A stretch of 64,000 nt of DNA. Origin: PALSA-600 sp963842335. GTDB lineage: Bacteria; Actinomycetota; Thermoleophilia; Gaiellales; Gaiellaceae. This document shows, piece after piece, positions 49,751-57,953 of this stretch. Below the pieces are notes generated by a model. That model was not told the origin of the DNA and made no database searches. It worked only from the letters and a program-made list of their open reading frames with translations. How positions within the stretch are numbered: position 1 is the first letter of the stretch; every line of letters starts with the position of its first letter. The stretch covers positions 43,680-107,679 of the forward strand of contig CAWJGF010000019.1 in the NCBI GenBank assembly GCA_963842335.1, in the 5' to 3' direction. The position numbers were made by a program, and so were the translations under genes.

Positions 49751-50113
49751 CTACGACGCGTGCTTGCGCGCCGCGGCGAGCGTCTGCTCGAGTGCGTCGG
49801 TCGGGGTGAACTCGAGCGCGTCGCTCGCTTCCTCGAACGTGAGCGCGTGGCCCGGGGCGATGTAGTACGCCTGGCCGCCGACGATCGTCTCCTGCCGGTC
49901 GCCGTAGTCGACGAGGATGCGACCGCTGAAGCAATAACCCCAGTGCGGCGCCTGGCAGCGGCCGTCGGGCAGATCGGCGAGCATTCCCGAGACGTCCTGG
50001 CCTGCATGCGCCTTCTCGAAGGCGACCGTGATACCGCCCCAGTCCGCGCACCGGCTCGAGTAGCCGGGCACGAGCTCGACCTCGGGCAGCTCGTCATGGG
50101 CAGCGCTTGGCAT
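49751..50113 (-). CDS. Small cupin-domain protein
   Basis: A 120-residue single cupin. The two half-motifs are recognisable as APHWGYCFSGRILVDYGDRQETIVGGQAYYIAPGHALTFEEASDALEF (about 55-102). The first carries one His where classical cupins have two or more, so metal binding may be altered. ATG 50113 follows AAGGAGAG and is preferred over TTG 50116. It lies 18 bp after the XRE-cupin regulator stop and is co-transcribed with it. Its relation to the peptide transport genes across the divergent promoter is by position only. Confidence 0.75.
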   Translation of the reverse strand: MPSAAHDELPEVELVPGYSSRCADWGGITVAFEKAHAGQDVSGMLADLPDGRCQAPHWGYCFSGRILVDYGDRQETIVGGQAYYIAPGHALTFEEASDALEFTPTDALEQTLAAARKHAS

Positions 50114-50131
50114 CAACTCTCCTTGTTCGGG

Positions 50132-50713
50132 TCACATCGTCGGCGGCGTATCGACGCAGAGCACGCGCAGGAGCGCGGTCTCACTCGCGTTCGCCAGCAG
50201 GTGCGGCCGCTCGGCCGGGTAGTACGCGGTGTCTCCTCGTCTGAGCACGCGTGCCTCTGCGCCCTCGAGCTCCAACCGCAGTTCGCCTTCGAGCACGAGC
50301 AGCCACTCCTCACCGGCATGCCGACCAGGCTCCGCGAGGCTCGCGCCCGCCTGGAAGTGCACTTCGAGCGGCATCATCTGCCGGTCGGTGTCGGCCGTCA
50401 GGAGGTAGATGTCGATGCCCTCGACCGGCGAGACGAGCGACCGGCGCTCATCGGGGTGGATCACCTCCGGGTACTCCGACCGGGCCGCGAACGGCAGCAG
50501 GTCGGTGATCGAGATGCCGTAGAAATCGATCAGGCGGACGAGACGGCCGATCGTGATGTCGCTGCGGTTCTTCTCGACGAGCGAGAGGAACGACGCCGAG
50601 ATCCCGGTCGCCTCGGCGACGTCGGCAAGCGAGAGGCTGCGCGCGTTCCGCACCTGCCGGAGCGCGGTGCCGACGGAACCGAGTGAGGTTGGTGTGGCCT
50701 GGCTGACGATCAT
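50132..50713 (-). CDS. XRE-family regulator with C-terminal cupin sensor domain
   Basis: A 193-residue repressor-type protein. The HTH_3 domain (about 15-72) reads LRQVRNARSLSLADVAEATGISASFLSLVEKNRSDITIGRLVRL. The cupin (about 105-185) has EVHFQAGASLAEPGRHAGEEWLLVLEGELRLELEG and GDTAYYPAERPHLLAN. Family members such as PuuR sense small metabolites, often polyamine or amino-acid derived. It diverges from the peptide-type ABC operon with a 90-bp spacer and is the obvious local regulator. Confidence 0.9.
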   Translation of the reverse strand: MIVSQATPTSLGSVGTALRQVRNARSLSLADVAEATGISASFLSLVEKNRSDITIGRLVRLIDFYGISITDLLPFAARSEYPEVIHPDERRSLVSPVEGIDIYLLTADTDRQMMPLEVHFQAGASLAEPGRHAGEEWLLVLEGELRLELEGAEARVLRRGDTAYYPAERPHLLANASETALLRVLCVDTPPTM

Positions 50714-50803
50714 CCGCTGCTTGACAATCGAGTATAAACTGCAGGCCGTGCAGCATAGTGCATGCCGCCCCAGGCACGGTCAGCCCCGATAGGAAGGAGC
50801 AAG
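50714..50803. promoter_or_regulatory. Divergent promoter/operator between XRE-cupin regulator and ABC operon
   Basis: The 90-bp spacer holds a dyad CTGCA-GGCCG-TGCAG at 50739-50753, an A/T-rich AGTATAAA at 50731-50738 (TATACT on the minus strand, a good -10 for the regulator) and an AGGAAGGAG ribosome site at 50791-50799 that fixes the rightward start at GTG 50804. The dyad overlaps the likely promoters, as expected for an autoregulated operator. Confidence 0.45.
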
Positions 50804-52402
50804 GTGCAACCTCGCATCCGGGCCGCGCTTCGCCGCCCATCTCTCGCACTCGGCCTCGCCGCGCTCGTGGCGATCGTCGTCGTCGCGGCGGCAACCGCCG
50901 CGCACCAGACCTCGAGCGCCGGCAGCACGCTCGTCGTCGACAAGTCGTTCGATCTCAAGACGTCCGACCCGCAGCGCCAGTTCGAGCCGACGGGTGGCAT
51001 CGTCGATCGCGCCCTCTACGACACGCTGCTGCGCTTCAAGGGCGCCGACGTCGCGCATCCTCTGCCCGACGTTGCAACGTCGTGGAAAGCATCGAAGGAC
51101 GCCAAGACCTTCGCGTTCACGCTTCGCAAGGGGATCGTGTTCTCGGACGGCACGCCGCTCACCTCGGCGGATGTCGTGTTCTCGTTCAACCGCTTGATCA
51201 ACCTGAAAGGGAACCCGTCCTTCCTGCTCGCGGGAGTGACGATCAAGGCGACCGGCAAGTACAGCGTCGTGCTGCACTCGTCGACGCCGAACCCGGCGAT
51301 CCCGGTGATCGTGACGAACACATCGCTCGGCATCGTCAACTCGAAGCTCGTGAAGGCACACGGCGGCAGCGCGTCCGTCGGCGCCGACAAGAGCGACAAG
51401 GCCGAGTCGTTCCTCAACGCCACCTCGGCGGGCAGCGGCCCGTACGTCCTGAAGAGCTACAGCACGACGTCGCAGGTCACCATGACGGCGAACCCGCGCT
51501 ACTGGGGGCCGAAGCCGCACTTCAGCTCAGTGGTCCTGCGCAACGTCGCCGCGCCCGCTCAGCTGCTCGACGTGCAACGCGGCACGAACGAGATCGCGCT
51601 CGACCTGTCGCCGGCTCAGGCGCACGGGCTGAAGAACGTGAACCTCGAGAAGACGCCGTCCGCGAACGTCTTCTTCCTGTTCGCGAACCAGAACCCGAAG
51701 GTCTCGACCGTGTCGTCGAACCCGCACATCAAGGCGGCGATCCGGTGGGCGCTCGACTATCCGGGCTACGTGTCGCTGGCCGGTGCCGGTGCCATCCACG
51801 CCGCCGGCGTGATCCCGTCGATGTTCCTCGGCTCGCTGCCCACGTCGCAAGCGGTCAAGCAGAACGTCGCCAAGGCGAAGTCCGAAGTCGCGGCATCGGG
51901 TATCTCGAACCCGACGATCGACCTCGAGTATCCGAGCGACATCACCTCGAACGGGCTCTCGTTCGGAGTGCTCGCGCAGAAGGTGAAATCCGACCTCGGG
52001 AAGGTCGGCATCACCGTCAACCTCAAGGGGAGCCCGGTTGCCACCTCGCTGAACACCTACCGGGCCGGCACCGAACAGCTCGGTCTCTGGTACTGGGGCC
52101 CGGACTATCCCGACCCGAACGACTACCTGGTGTTCCTGCCCGGTGCGACCGTCGGGCTCCGCAGCGGCTGGCCCGCGGGAGCGAACAACGCGCTGACGGC
52201 GCTCGGCAAGAAGGCCTCCGTCGCGACCGCGCCGGCGGTCCGCAAGCCGCTCTTCCAGGCGATCCAAAAGAACATGAATGCAAGCGGCCCGTTCTACCCG
52301 CTGATCCAGCCGGGTCAGGTCGTCGCCTCGTCGAAGAACCTGACGAACGCGACCTTCAACGTCCTGTACTGGATCGACGTTGCAAGCGTCGGGTCGCACT
52401 AG
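50804..52402 (+). CDS. Peptide-type ABC importer, substrate-binding protein (family 5)
   Basis: A 532-residue extracytoplasmic binding protein of the DppA/OppA family. It has a hydrophobic N-terminal segment (LALGLAALVAIVVVAAATAAH, about 14-34) without a lipobox Cys. The family-5 blocks are FAFTLRKGIVFSDGTPLTSADVVFSFNRL (about 104-132), GSGPYVLKSY and LGLWYWGPDYPDPNDYL near the C-terminal third. GTG 50804 is preferred over ATG 50762 because of the AGGAAGGAG site five bases upstream. The ligand is probably a peptide or amide-containing compound, given the M24 peptidase at the end of the operon. Confidence 0.92.
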   Translation: MQPRIRAALRRPSLALGLAALVAIVVVAAATAAHQTSSAGSTLVVDKSFDLKTSDPQRQFEPTGGIVDRALYDTLLRFKGADVAHPLPDVATSWKASKDAKTFAFTLRKGIVFSDGTPLTSADVVFSFNRLINLKGNPSFLLAGVTIKATGKYSVVLHSSTPNPAIPVIVTNTSLGIVNSKLVKAHGGSASVGADKSDKAESFLNATSAGSGPYVLKSYSTTSQVTMTANPRYWGPKPHFSSVVLRNVAAPAQLLDVQRGTNEIALDLSPAQAHGLKNVNLEKTPSANVFFLFANQNPKVSTVSSNPHIKAAIRWALDYPGYVSLAGAGAIHAAGVIPSMFLGSLPTSQAVKQNVAKAKSEVAASGISNPTIDLEYPSDITSNGLSFGVLAQKVKSDLGKVGITVNLKGSPVATSLNTYRAGTEQLGLWYWGPDYPDPNDYLVFLPGATVGLRSGWPAGANNALTALGKKASVATAPAVRKPLFQAIQKNMNASGPFYPLIQPGQVVASSKNLTNATFNVLYWIDVASVGSH

Positions 52403-53477
52403 CAACCCGCCTCGTAGGTTCGCTTTCCGGCCGGGACGATCGCGCGAGCGGTCGTCCCGGCCGTTCCTTCGCTTCGTGCTGCACCGGCTCGGCGCGCTCG
52501 TGTTGCTCGCGATCGGAATCACCTTTGTCGCGTTCGCGCTGACGCACATCGTCCCCGGGGACCCGGCCGCAGCGAACCTCGGCCAGCAGGCGATCAACGA
52601 TCCCGCAGCGGTCGCGGCCTTCAATCATCACTACGGGCTCGACAAGCCGCTTCCGACGCAGTACGGCATCTACCTGTGGGGTCTCCTGCACGGCGACCTC
52701 GGCCAGTCCGAGCAGAATCACGATGCCGTCACACACGATCTCGGCCAGGCAATCCCGGCCACCGCCGAGCTCGCGTTCGTATCGATCTTCATCGCGGTGA
52801 TCGTCGGCGTGACCCTCGGCGTCATTGCGGCGATGCGGCGCAACAAGCTGACCGACCACGTACTGCGCGTCGTCTCGCTCGGCGGTGTGTCGATGCCGAC
52901 GTTCTGGATCGCGCTCGTCGGCCTCTACGTCTTCTTCTTCCGGCTCGACTGGCTTCCCGGAACCGGTCGGCTCGACCCGGTCGTCACCCCTCCACCCCAC
53001 ACCACTGGTCTCTATACGGTCGATGCACTCCTCGCCGGGCAATGGAGCACATTCGGCAACGCGTTCATGCATCTGATCCTGCCCGCCCTTGTCCTCGCGG
53101 CCTACAGCATCGGCTTGCTGACGCGTTACACGCGCTCGGCGGTGCTCGAGGTGATCTCGAACGACTACGTGCGCGCCGCCCGTGCGAAAGGGATGCCCGA
53201 GCGCACCGTGATCCCGCGGCACGTGCTGCGCGCAGCTTTGCCGGGCATCGTCACTGTGATCGGCCTCGTGTTCGCAAACGTGATGACCGGCGCGGTACTC
53301 GTCGAGAACATCTTCTCGTGGCCTGGTATCGGCCAGTACGCCTACCACTCGGCGACGACGCTCGACCTGCCGGCGATCATGGGCGTCAGCCTCTTCGTCG
53401 CCGTCGTCTACATCGTCGTCAACTTCTTCGTCGACATTCTCTACGGCGTCGTCGACCCGAGACTGCGGATCTCGTGA
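52380..53477 (+). CDS. Peptide-type ABC importer permease, DppB-like
   Basis: A 365-residue permease with six spans, the long extracytoplasmic loop after helix 1 and a C-terminal EAA-like loop (VRAARAKGMPERTVIPRHVLRAALPGIV). The IVPGDPAAANLG motif after helix 1 is the DppB/OppB hallmark. The frame opens at TTG 52380, overlapping the binding-protein gene by 23 bp; GTG codons nearer FVLHRLG are alternatives. It pairs with the next permease. Confidence 0.93.
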   Translation: MQASGRTSNPPRRFAFRPGRSRERSSRPFLRFVLHRLGALVLLAIGITFVAFALTHIVPGDPAAANLGQQAINDPAAVAAFNHHYGLDKPLPTQYGIYLWGLLHGDLGQSEQNHDAVTHDLGQAIPATAELAFVSIFIAVIVGVTLGVIAAMRRNKLTDHVLRVVSLGGVSMPTFWIALVGLYVFFFRLDWLPGTGRLDPVVTPPPHTTGLYTVDALLAGQWSTFGNAFMHLILPALVLAAYSIGLLTRYTRSAVLEVISNDYVRAARAKGMPERTVIPRHVLRAALPGIVTVIGLVFANVMTGAVLVENIFSWPGIGQYAYHSATTLDLPAIMGVSLFVAVVYIVVNFFVDILYGVVDPRLRIS

Positions 53478-54361
53478 CGACCGCACCCGTCCGGCTGCGC
53501 TCGTGGCAGCGCCGCGGTCCATCCATGGGCGGCAAGGCCTGGCGCCACCCGCTGACGATCATCGGCGCCGCCATCGCGGGCGGCTGGACGCTGATCGCGA
53601 TCTTCGCGCCACTGATCTCGCCGTATGGCCCGCTCGCGCAGGACTTCACGCCGTTCCTCGCTCCGAACGCGCATCACTTCTTCGGCACGGACGAACTGGG
53701 GCGCGACGTCTTCAGCCGCGTCCTGTACGGCGCTCGGCTCTCGGTTCCGATTGCGCTGCTGCTCGTCGGCATCGCGCTCGTGATCGGTGGCACGCTCGGC
53801 GCGCTCGCCGGTTACCTCGGCGGGTTCATCGACGGCATCGTCATGCGCACGGCCGACCTCGTCTTCGCGTTCCCGGCGATCATCCTCGCGATGGTCACGA
53901 CGGCCGCGCTCGGCCCGGGCATCCGGAACGCGGTTATCGCGCTGATCATCGTCAGCTGGCCGTCCTACGCACGGGTGGTGCGCGGGCTCGTGCTGCAGAT
54001 CGGCCAGTCGGACTACGTCCTCTCGGCGCGTCTGCTTGGCTCGTCGGCGCGCCGCGCGCTCGTGCGCGACGTTCTGCCGAATGTGCTCGGGCCGGTGCTC
54101 GTTCTTGCGACCCTCGACCTGGGTAACGCGATCCTCCTGCTGTCAGGCCTCTCGTTCCTCGGGCTCGGCGCACAGCCTCCGACGCCGGAATGGGGCGCCG
54201 ACGTGGCCGAGGGAACGCAGTACTTCCAGTACTGGTGGATCGGAACCTTCCCCGGGCTTGCGATCTTCACGGTTGTCCTCGCCTTCAACTTCCTTGGCGA
54301 TTCGCTGCGCGATGCGCTCGACCCGCAGTCGTCGTGGTCGCGCGGGAGCGACGACGAATGA
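53474..54361 (+). CDS. Peptide-type ABC importer permease, DppC-like
   Basis: A 295-residue permease with six spans. After helix 1 it shows FAPLISPYGPLAQDF and HHFFGTDELGRDVFSRVLYGARLSVPIAL, diagnostic for DppC/OppC, and an EAA loop near YVLSARLLGSSARRALVRDVLPNV. GTG 53474 overlaps the DppB stop by 4 bp (GTGA) and is preferred over distant upstream codons. Confidence 0.93.
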   Translation: MTTAPVRLRSWQRRGPSMGGKAWRHPLTIIGAAIAGGWTLIAIFAPLISPYGPLAQDFTPFLAPNAHHFFGTDELGRDVFSRVLYGARLSVPIALLLVGIALVIGGTLGALAGYLGGFIDGIVMRTADLVFAFPAIILAMVTTAALGPGIRNAVIALIIVSWPSYARVVRGLVLQIGQSDYVLSARLLGSSARRALVRDVLPNVLGPVLVLATLDLGNAILLLSGLSFLGLGAQPPTPEWGADVAEGTQYFQYWWIGTFPGLAIFTVVLAFNFLGDSLRDALDPQSSWSRGSDDE

Positions 54362-55338
54362 GCGCACTGCTGAACGTCGAGGGCCTCCGCGTGCGCCTGC
54401 CGACACCCCGTGGGGAGGTGACGATCGTCGACGGTGTCGACTACGTGGTCGAGGGCGGCGAGGTGTTCGGCGTCGCCGGCGAGAGCGGCAGCGGCAAGAC
54501 GATCTCGGTACTCGCGCTGCTGCGCCTGCTACCCGAGGGGGCGAAGGTCGAGGGCAAGGCGATCTTCGACGGTCGAGACCTGCTCGCGCTGAGCGCGCGC
54601 GACCTCCGCGGCGTCCGGGGCAAGGAAGTGTCGATGGTCTTTCAGGACCCGCTCACGTCGCTGCATCCGATGCTCTCGATCGGAAACCAGCTGACCGAGC
54701 ACGTGCGCATGCACGAGGGCCTGCGGCGCTCGGCAGTCGAGCGTCGTGCGGTCGAGCTCCTCGAGGAGGTGCGCATCCCCGATCCGGAGAAGGCGCTGAA
54801 GAGCTTCCCGCATCAGTTCTCCGGCGGCATGCGGCAGCGCATCGCGATCGCGATCGCGCTTGCGTGCCGGCCGAAGCTCCTGATCGCCGACGAGCCGACG
54901 ACCGCGCTCGACGTGACGGTGCAGGCAGGGATCCTGCGCCTGCTCGACCGTCTACGGCAAGAGAACGGGCTCTCGGTGATCCTGATCACCCACGACCTCG
55001 GTGTGATGTCCTCGATCGCCGACCGGGTGTCGGTGTTCTACGCCGGCCGCGTCGTCGAAGCAGGCGGCGTCCACGAGTTGCTCGCGCGACCGCGCCACCC
55101 CTACACGCGCGCGCTGCTCGAGGCGCTGCCGCACCCGGAAGCCGAGGGCGGCGCCGAGCTGATCGCGATCGCCGGCGCGCCGGCGTCACCGCAACGGCGG
55201 CCGTCCGGTTGCGCGTTCCACCCACGCTGCGCCTACGCACAGGAGCCGTGCCGGACCGAGGTACCACCACTGCTGCCGGTCGCGGACCACCGGCTCCTCG
55301 CCTGCCCGCCCGACCCGTTCGCTCGCGAGGCGGCGTGA
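54358..55338 (+). CDS. Peptide-type ABC importer ATP-binding protein, DppD-like
   Basis: A 326-residue ATPase. Walker A is GESGSGKTI, the Q loop is in VFQDPLTSLHPM, the signature is FSGGMRQRIAIAIAL, Walker B is LLIADEPTTALD and the switch His is in ITHDLGVM. The C-terminal oligopeptide-transporter extension carries GCAFHPRCAYAQEPCR, which in relatives binds an iron-sulphur cluster. ATG 54358 sits in an ATGA overlap. Confidence 0.95.
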   Translation: MSALLNVEGLRVRLPTPRGEVTIVDGVDYVVEGGEVFGVAGESGSGKTISVLALLRLLPEGAKVEGKAIFDGRDLLALSARDLRGVRGKEVSMVFQDPLTSLHPMLSIGNQLTEHVRMHEGLRRSAVERRAVELLEEVRIPDPEKALKSFPHQFSGGMRQRIAIAIALACRPKLLIADEPTTALDVTVQAGILRLLDRLRQENGLSVILITHDLGVMSSIADRVSVFYAGRVVEAGGVHELLARPRHPYTRALLEALPHPEAEGGAELIAIAGAPASPQRRPSGCAFHPRCAYAQEPCRTEVPPLLPVADHRLLACPPDPFAREAA

Positions 55339-56309
55339 GCCTGCTCGAACTGCGTGACGTCGAGGTCGTCTACCGCCATCGCGGCGGCCCGCCGGTGCGC
55401 GCGGTCGCCGGCGCAAGCGTCGCCGTCGAGCAGGGGCAGATCGTCGGGCTCGTCGGTGAGTCCGGCTGCGGCAAGAGCTCACTCGCACGCGCCGCCGTCG
55501 GGCTGACGCCACTCGCCTCGGGGAACGTCCTGTTCGAAGGCCAGCAACTGCCGCCGCTGCGCCGCCGCGCGCGCACCCGCTGGGCCGCACGGGTGCAGAT
55601 GGTCTTCCAGAACCCGTACGCGTCGTTGAACCCACGCCGCACGATCGGCGCGCAGATCTCCGACGGTCTCGCGCTCGACGGGATCGAGAGCTCCGCGCGG
55701 CGGCGGCGAGCGTCGGAGTTGCTCGAGGAGGTTGGCCTTCCGGCCGCTGCGAGCGGCCGCTACCCCCATCAGTTCAGCGGCGGGCAACGGCAGCGCATCG
55801 CCATCGCTCGCGCGCTTGCGGCCGACCCGTCCGTGATCGTGCTCGACGAGCCGCTCTCGTCCCTCGACGCGTCGGCGCAGGCGCAGATCGCGAACCTGCT
55901 CGTGCGCCTCGCACACGACCGCCAGCTCGGGCTGCTGCTGATCTCGCACGACCTCGGGATCGTCCACCACGTCGCCGACGCGGTCAGCGTCATGTACCTC
56001 GGCGTCGTCGTCGAGTCGGGCCCGACGCGCGAGGTGTGGCGCACGCCGCAGCATCCGTACTCCGAGGCGCTGATCGCGGCGATCCCCTACGCGGACGGCG
56101 CGGGCAACCTGCCGGTGGCGCTGCCCGGCGAGGTGCCCGACCCGGCCCGGCCGCCGAGCGGCTGCCGGTTCCATCCTCGCTGCCCGTACGCCTACGAGCG
56201 CTGCGCGGGGGAAGTGCCGCCGCGCTATTCGGTTGGATCCGACCGGGAAGCCGCGTGCTTCCTCCGCGATCCCGCAACAACAACGACGACAACTGGAGGT
56301 TCGGCATGA
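55335..56309 (+). CDS. Peptide-type ABC importer ATP-binding protein, DppF-like
   Basis: A 324-residue ATPase. Walker A is GESGCGKSS, the signature FSGGQRQRIAIARAL, Walker B VIVLDEPLSSLD and the switch His ISHDLGIV. The C-terminal Cys region GCRFHPRCPYAYERCAG mirrors DppD. GTG 55335 overlaps the DppD stop (GTGA). The C-terminus ends in a Thr run (TTTTTTGG), and the stop overlaps the peptidase start. Confidence 0.95.
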   Translation: MSLLELRDVEVVYRHRGGPPVRAVAGASVAVEQGQIVGLVGESGCGKSSLARAAVGLTPLASGNVLFEGQQLPPLRRRARTRWAARVQMVFQNPYASLNPRRTIGAQISDGLALDGIESSARRRRASELLEEVGLPAAASGRYPHQFSGGQRQRIAIARALAADPSVIVLDEPLSSLDASAQAQIANLLVRLAHDRQLGLLLISHDLGIVHHVADAVSVMYLGVVVESGPTREVWRTPQHPYSEALIAAIPYADGAGNLPVALPGEVPDPARPPSGCRFHPRCPYAYERCAGEVPPRYSVGSDREAACFLRDPATTTTTTGGSA

Positions 56310-57463
56310 GTGACGGCGCGATCCCGGAGAGCGAATACGAGTCGCGCCGCGAGCGGCTCGCCGAGCGAATGGAGGCTGCGGGAATCGACCTCGTCTTCGT
56401 GCCGCCCTCTTCGGACCTCGAGTACCTCACGGGGCTCGAGCGCGATCTGCCGAGCTTCGGGCAGAGCTCCTACGCGCACGGCTGGGTGACGGGAGCGTTC
56501 ATCGCCCCCGGCCGGGAGCCGCTGTACGTGTTGCCCCGCATGTTCGTCGCGTTTCATCTGTGGGGGCGCGAGCCGGGCGATCTCATCACCGTCAACGAGA
56601 CCGACGACGGGCGGGCGCTCTTCCGCCAAGCGCTGTCGTCACTCGGGCGGGTGCAGCGCATCGGCATCTCGGCGCGGACGTGGGGTGAATCCGTGCTCGA
56701 GCTCCAGTCGGCAGCGCCACATGTCGACGTCGTGAATGCAACCCCGCTCGTGAACGGGCTGCGGCGGGTGAAATCGACCACCGAGCTCGACCTGATGCGC
56801 AGGGCGTGCACGATCGTCGACGAGGCGATGGCGGCGACCTCGCCGCGCGTCGCGCCAGGCGTGACGATGACCGACCTCGCGGAGGAGGTCGAGCACCAGA
56901 TGCGGATCCGCGGCTCGCGCACGCCGTCGTTCCCGACCCACATCTTCAGCTATGGCTACGAGCAATCGCACGACTCGCAGGATGCCGCGACGGCGCTCGG
57001 CCAGCTCGGCGACGGCGAGGCCGTGATGTTCGACTTCGGCGGCGTCTTCAGCGGCTACTGCTCGGACTTCGGCCGCACGATCGTCTGCGGCGAGCCGCCG
57101 CCCGACTACGAGCGCGTCTACGGGATCATGCTCGACGCGCAGGAAGCGGGCCGTGCGGCGGCTGTCCCGGGGGCGCTCGGCTCGGAGGTCAACGCCGCCT
57201 GCCGCGCACCCATCGAGGACGCCGGCCTCGGCGAGTACTTCCGCCACCGGATGGGCCACGGCATCGGCCTCGACGTGCACGAGCAGCCGTTCATCTCGAC
57301 CGAGAACGACACGCCCCTCGAGCCGGGTATGACGTTCACCGATGAGCCGTCGATCCTCTGGGACGGGCACTTCGCCGTACGCATCGAGGACATCGTGGTC
57401 TGCGCCGCAGGCGGCGGCAAGTTCCTGAACGACCTTCCCCGCGCGGCGGTGGCGACCCGCTGA
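56306..57463 (+). CDS. M24 family metallopeptidase (Xaa-Pro aminopeptidase/creatinase type)
   Basis: A 385-residue pita-bread metallohydrolase. An N-terminal creatinase-like domain (about 10-150) precedes the catalytic domain, whose five metal ligands are all present: D243, D254 (DFGGVFSGYCSDFGR), H318 (GHGIGLDVHE), E347 (TDEP) and E361 (RIEDIV). It is therefore probably active, cleaving X-Pro peptides or a related amide such as creatine. ATG 56306 overlaps the DppF stop (ATGA). Placement at the end of a peptide importer operon couples uptake to intracellular cleavage. Confidence 0.92.
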   Translation: MSDGAIPESEYESRRERLAERMEAAGIDLVFVPPSSDLEYLTGLERDLPSFGQSSYAHGWVTGAFIAPGREPLYVLPRMFVAFHLWGREPGDLITVNETDDGRALFRQALSSLGRVQRIGISARTWGESVLELQSAAPHVDVVNATPLVNGLRRVKSTTELDLMRRACTIVDEAMAATSPRVAPGVTMTDLAEEVEHQMRIRGSRTPSFPTHIFSYGYEQSHDSQDAATALGQLGDGEAVMFDFGGVFSGYCSDFGRTIVCGEPPPDYERVYGIMLDAQEAGRAAAVPGALGSEVNAACRAPIEDAGLGEYFRHRMGHGIGLDVHEQPFISTENDTPLEPGMTFTDEPSILWDGHFAVRIEDIVVCAAGGGKFLNDLPRAAVATR

Positions 57464-57471
57464 CGTTGCTG

Positions 57472-57837
57472 TTACCGGCTGCGCTCGACGAGCCGCGGAT
57501 GCACGACGCCGACGCGCGGCACACGCAGGGTCACCGGCGTGACGGCGTGCGGCGGAGCGGTCGAGACCGCGTACAGCCCCGAGGGGAGGTGGACCGCGAA
57601 CGCACCGCTCGCGGCGAGCTTCACTCGCGTCACGTGCCCGCTGCGGGTGAAAACGACGTATGCGGCCGGCGGAATCGGGTCGCACACGTCACCCGGAAGG
57701 CAGCCGGCCGTGGCGCTCGTGCGGACGAGCGATCCCTTCACGTTCGCGGGAGGTGTGGCGCCTAGCGCGGCAGAGATCGCGAAGAGAGCCATAAGACCGA
57801 GACCGGAGAGGAGCAAACCTGTGGTTGCTGAGCGCAT
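57472..57837 (-). CDS. Small secreted protein
   Basis: A 121-residue protein with a signal peptide (GLLLSGLGLMALFAISAALGATPP, cleavage near 27). The mature part looks like one beta-sandwich of the carboxypeptidase-regulatory type: VKGSLVRTSATAGCLPGDVCDP, AYVVFTRSGHVTRVKLAASGAFAVHLPSGLYAV. A TAGGAGGAGCAC ribosome site precedes ATG 57837. It lies just past the peptidase, in the opposite direction. Function unknown. Confidence 0.65.
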   Translation of the reverse strand: MRSATTGLLLSGLGLMALFAISAALGATPPANVKGSLVRTSATAGCLPGDVCDPIPPAAYVVFTRSGHVTRVKLAASGAFAVHLPSGLYAVSTAPPHAVTPVTLRVPRVGVVHPRLVERSR

Positions 57838-57903
57838 GTGCTCCTCCTACCCGGGAACCTGCATTCCGAACACCTGCCTACAAACACCTCCCTTTGGAAC
57901 AAA

Positions 57904-57932
57904 CCTGGGGCCGGGCTCGGCCCGGCCCCAGG
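57904..57932 (-). terminator. Hairpin after the large propeller-protein gene
   Basis: A perfect 13-bp stem (left arm CCTGGGGCCGGGC) with a 3-base loop starts 22 bases past the stop at 57954. On the minus strand it is followed by TTTGTTCC, giving the best terminator in this window. Confidence 0.75.
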
Positions 57933-57953
57933 ATGCTCGAAACGCCGCGAGGG

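Noticed and set aside
50721..50736. TTGACA followed closely by TATA-like sequence as a rightward promoter
   Set aside because: The spacing between the two elements is only about six bases, incompatible with a normal -35/-10 arrangement.
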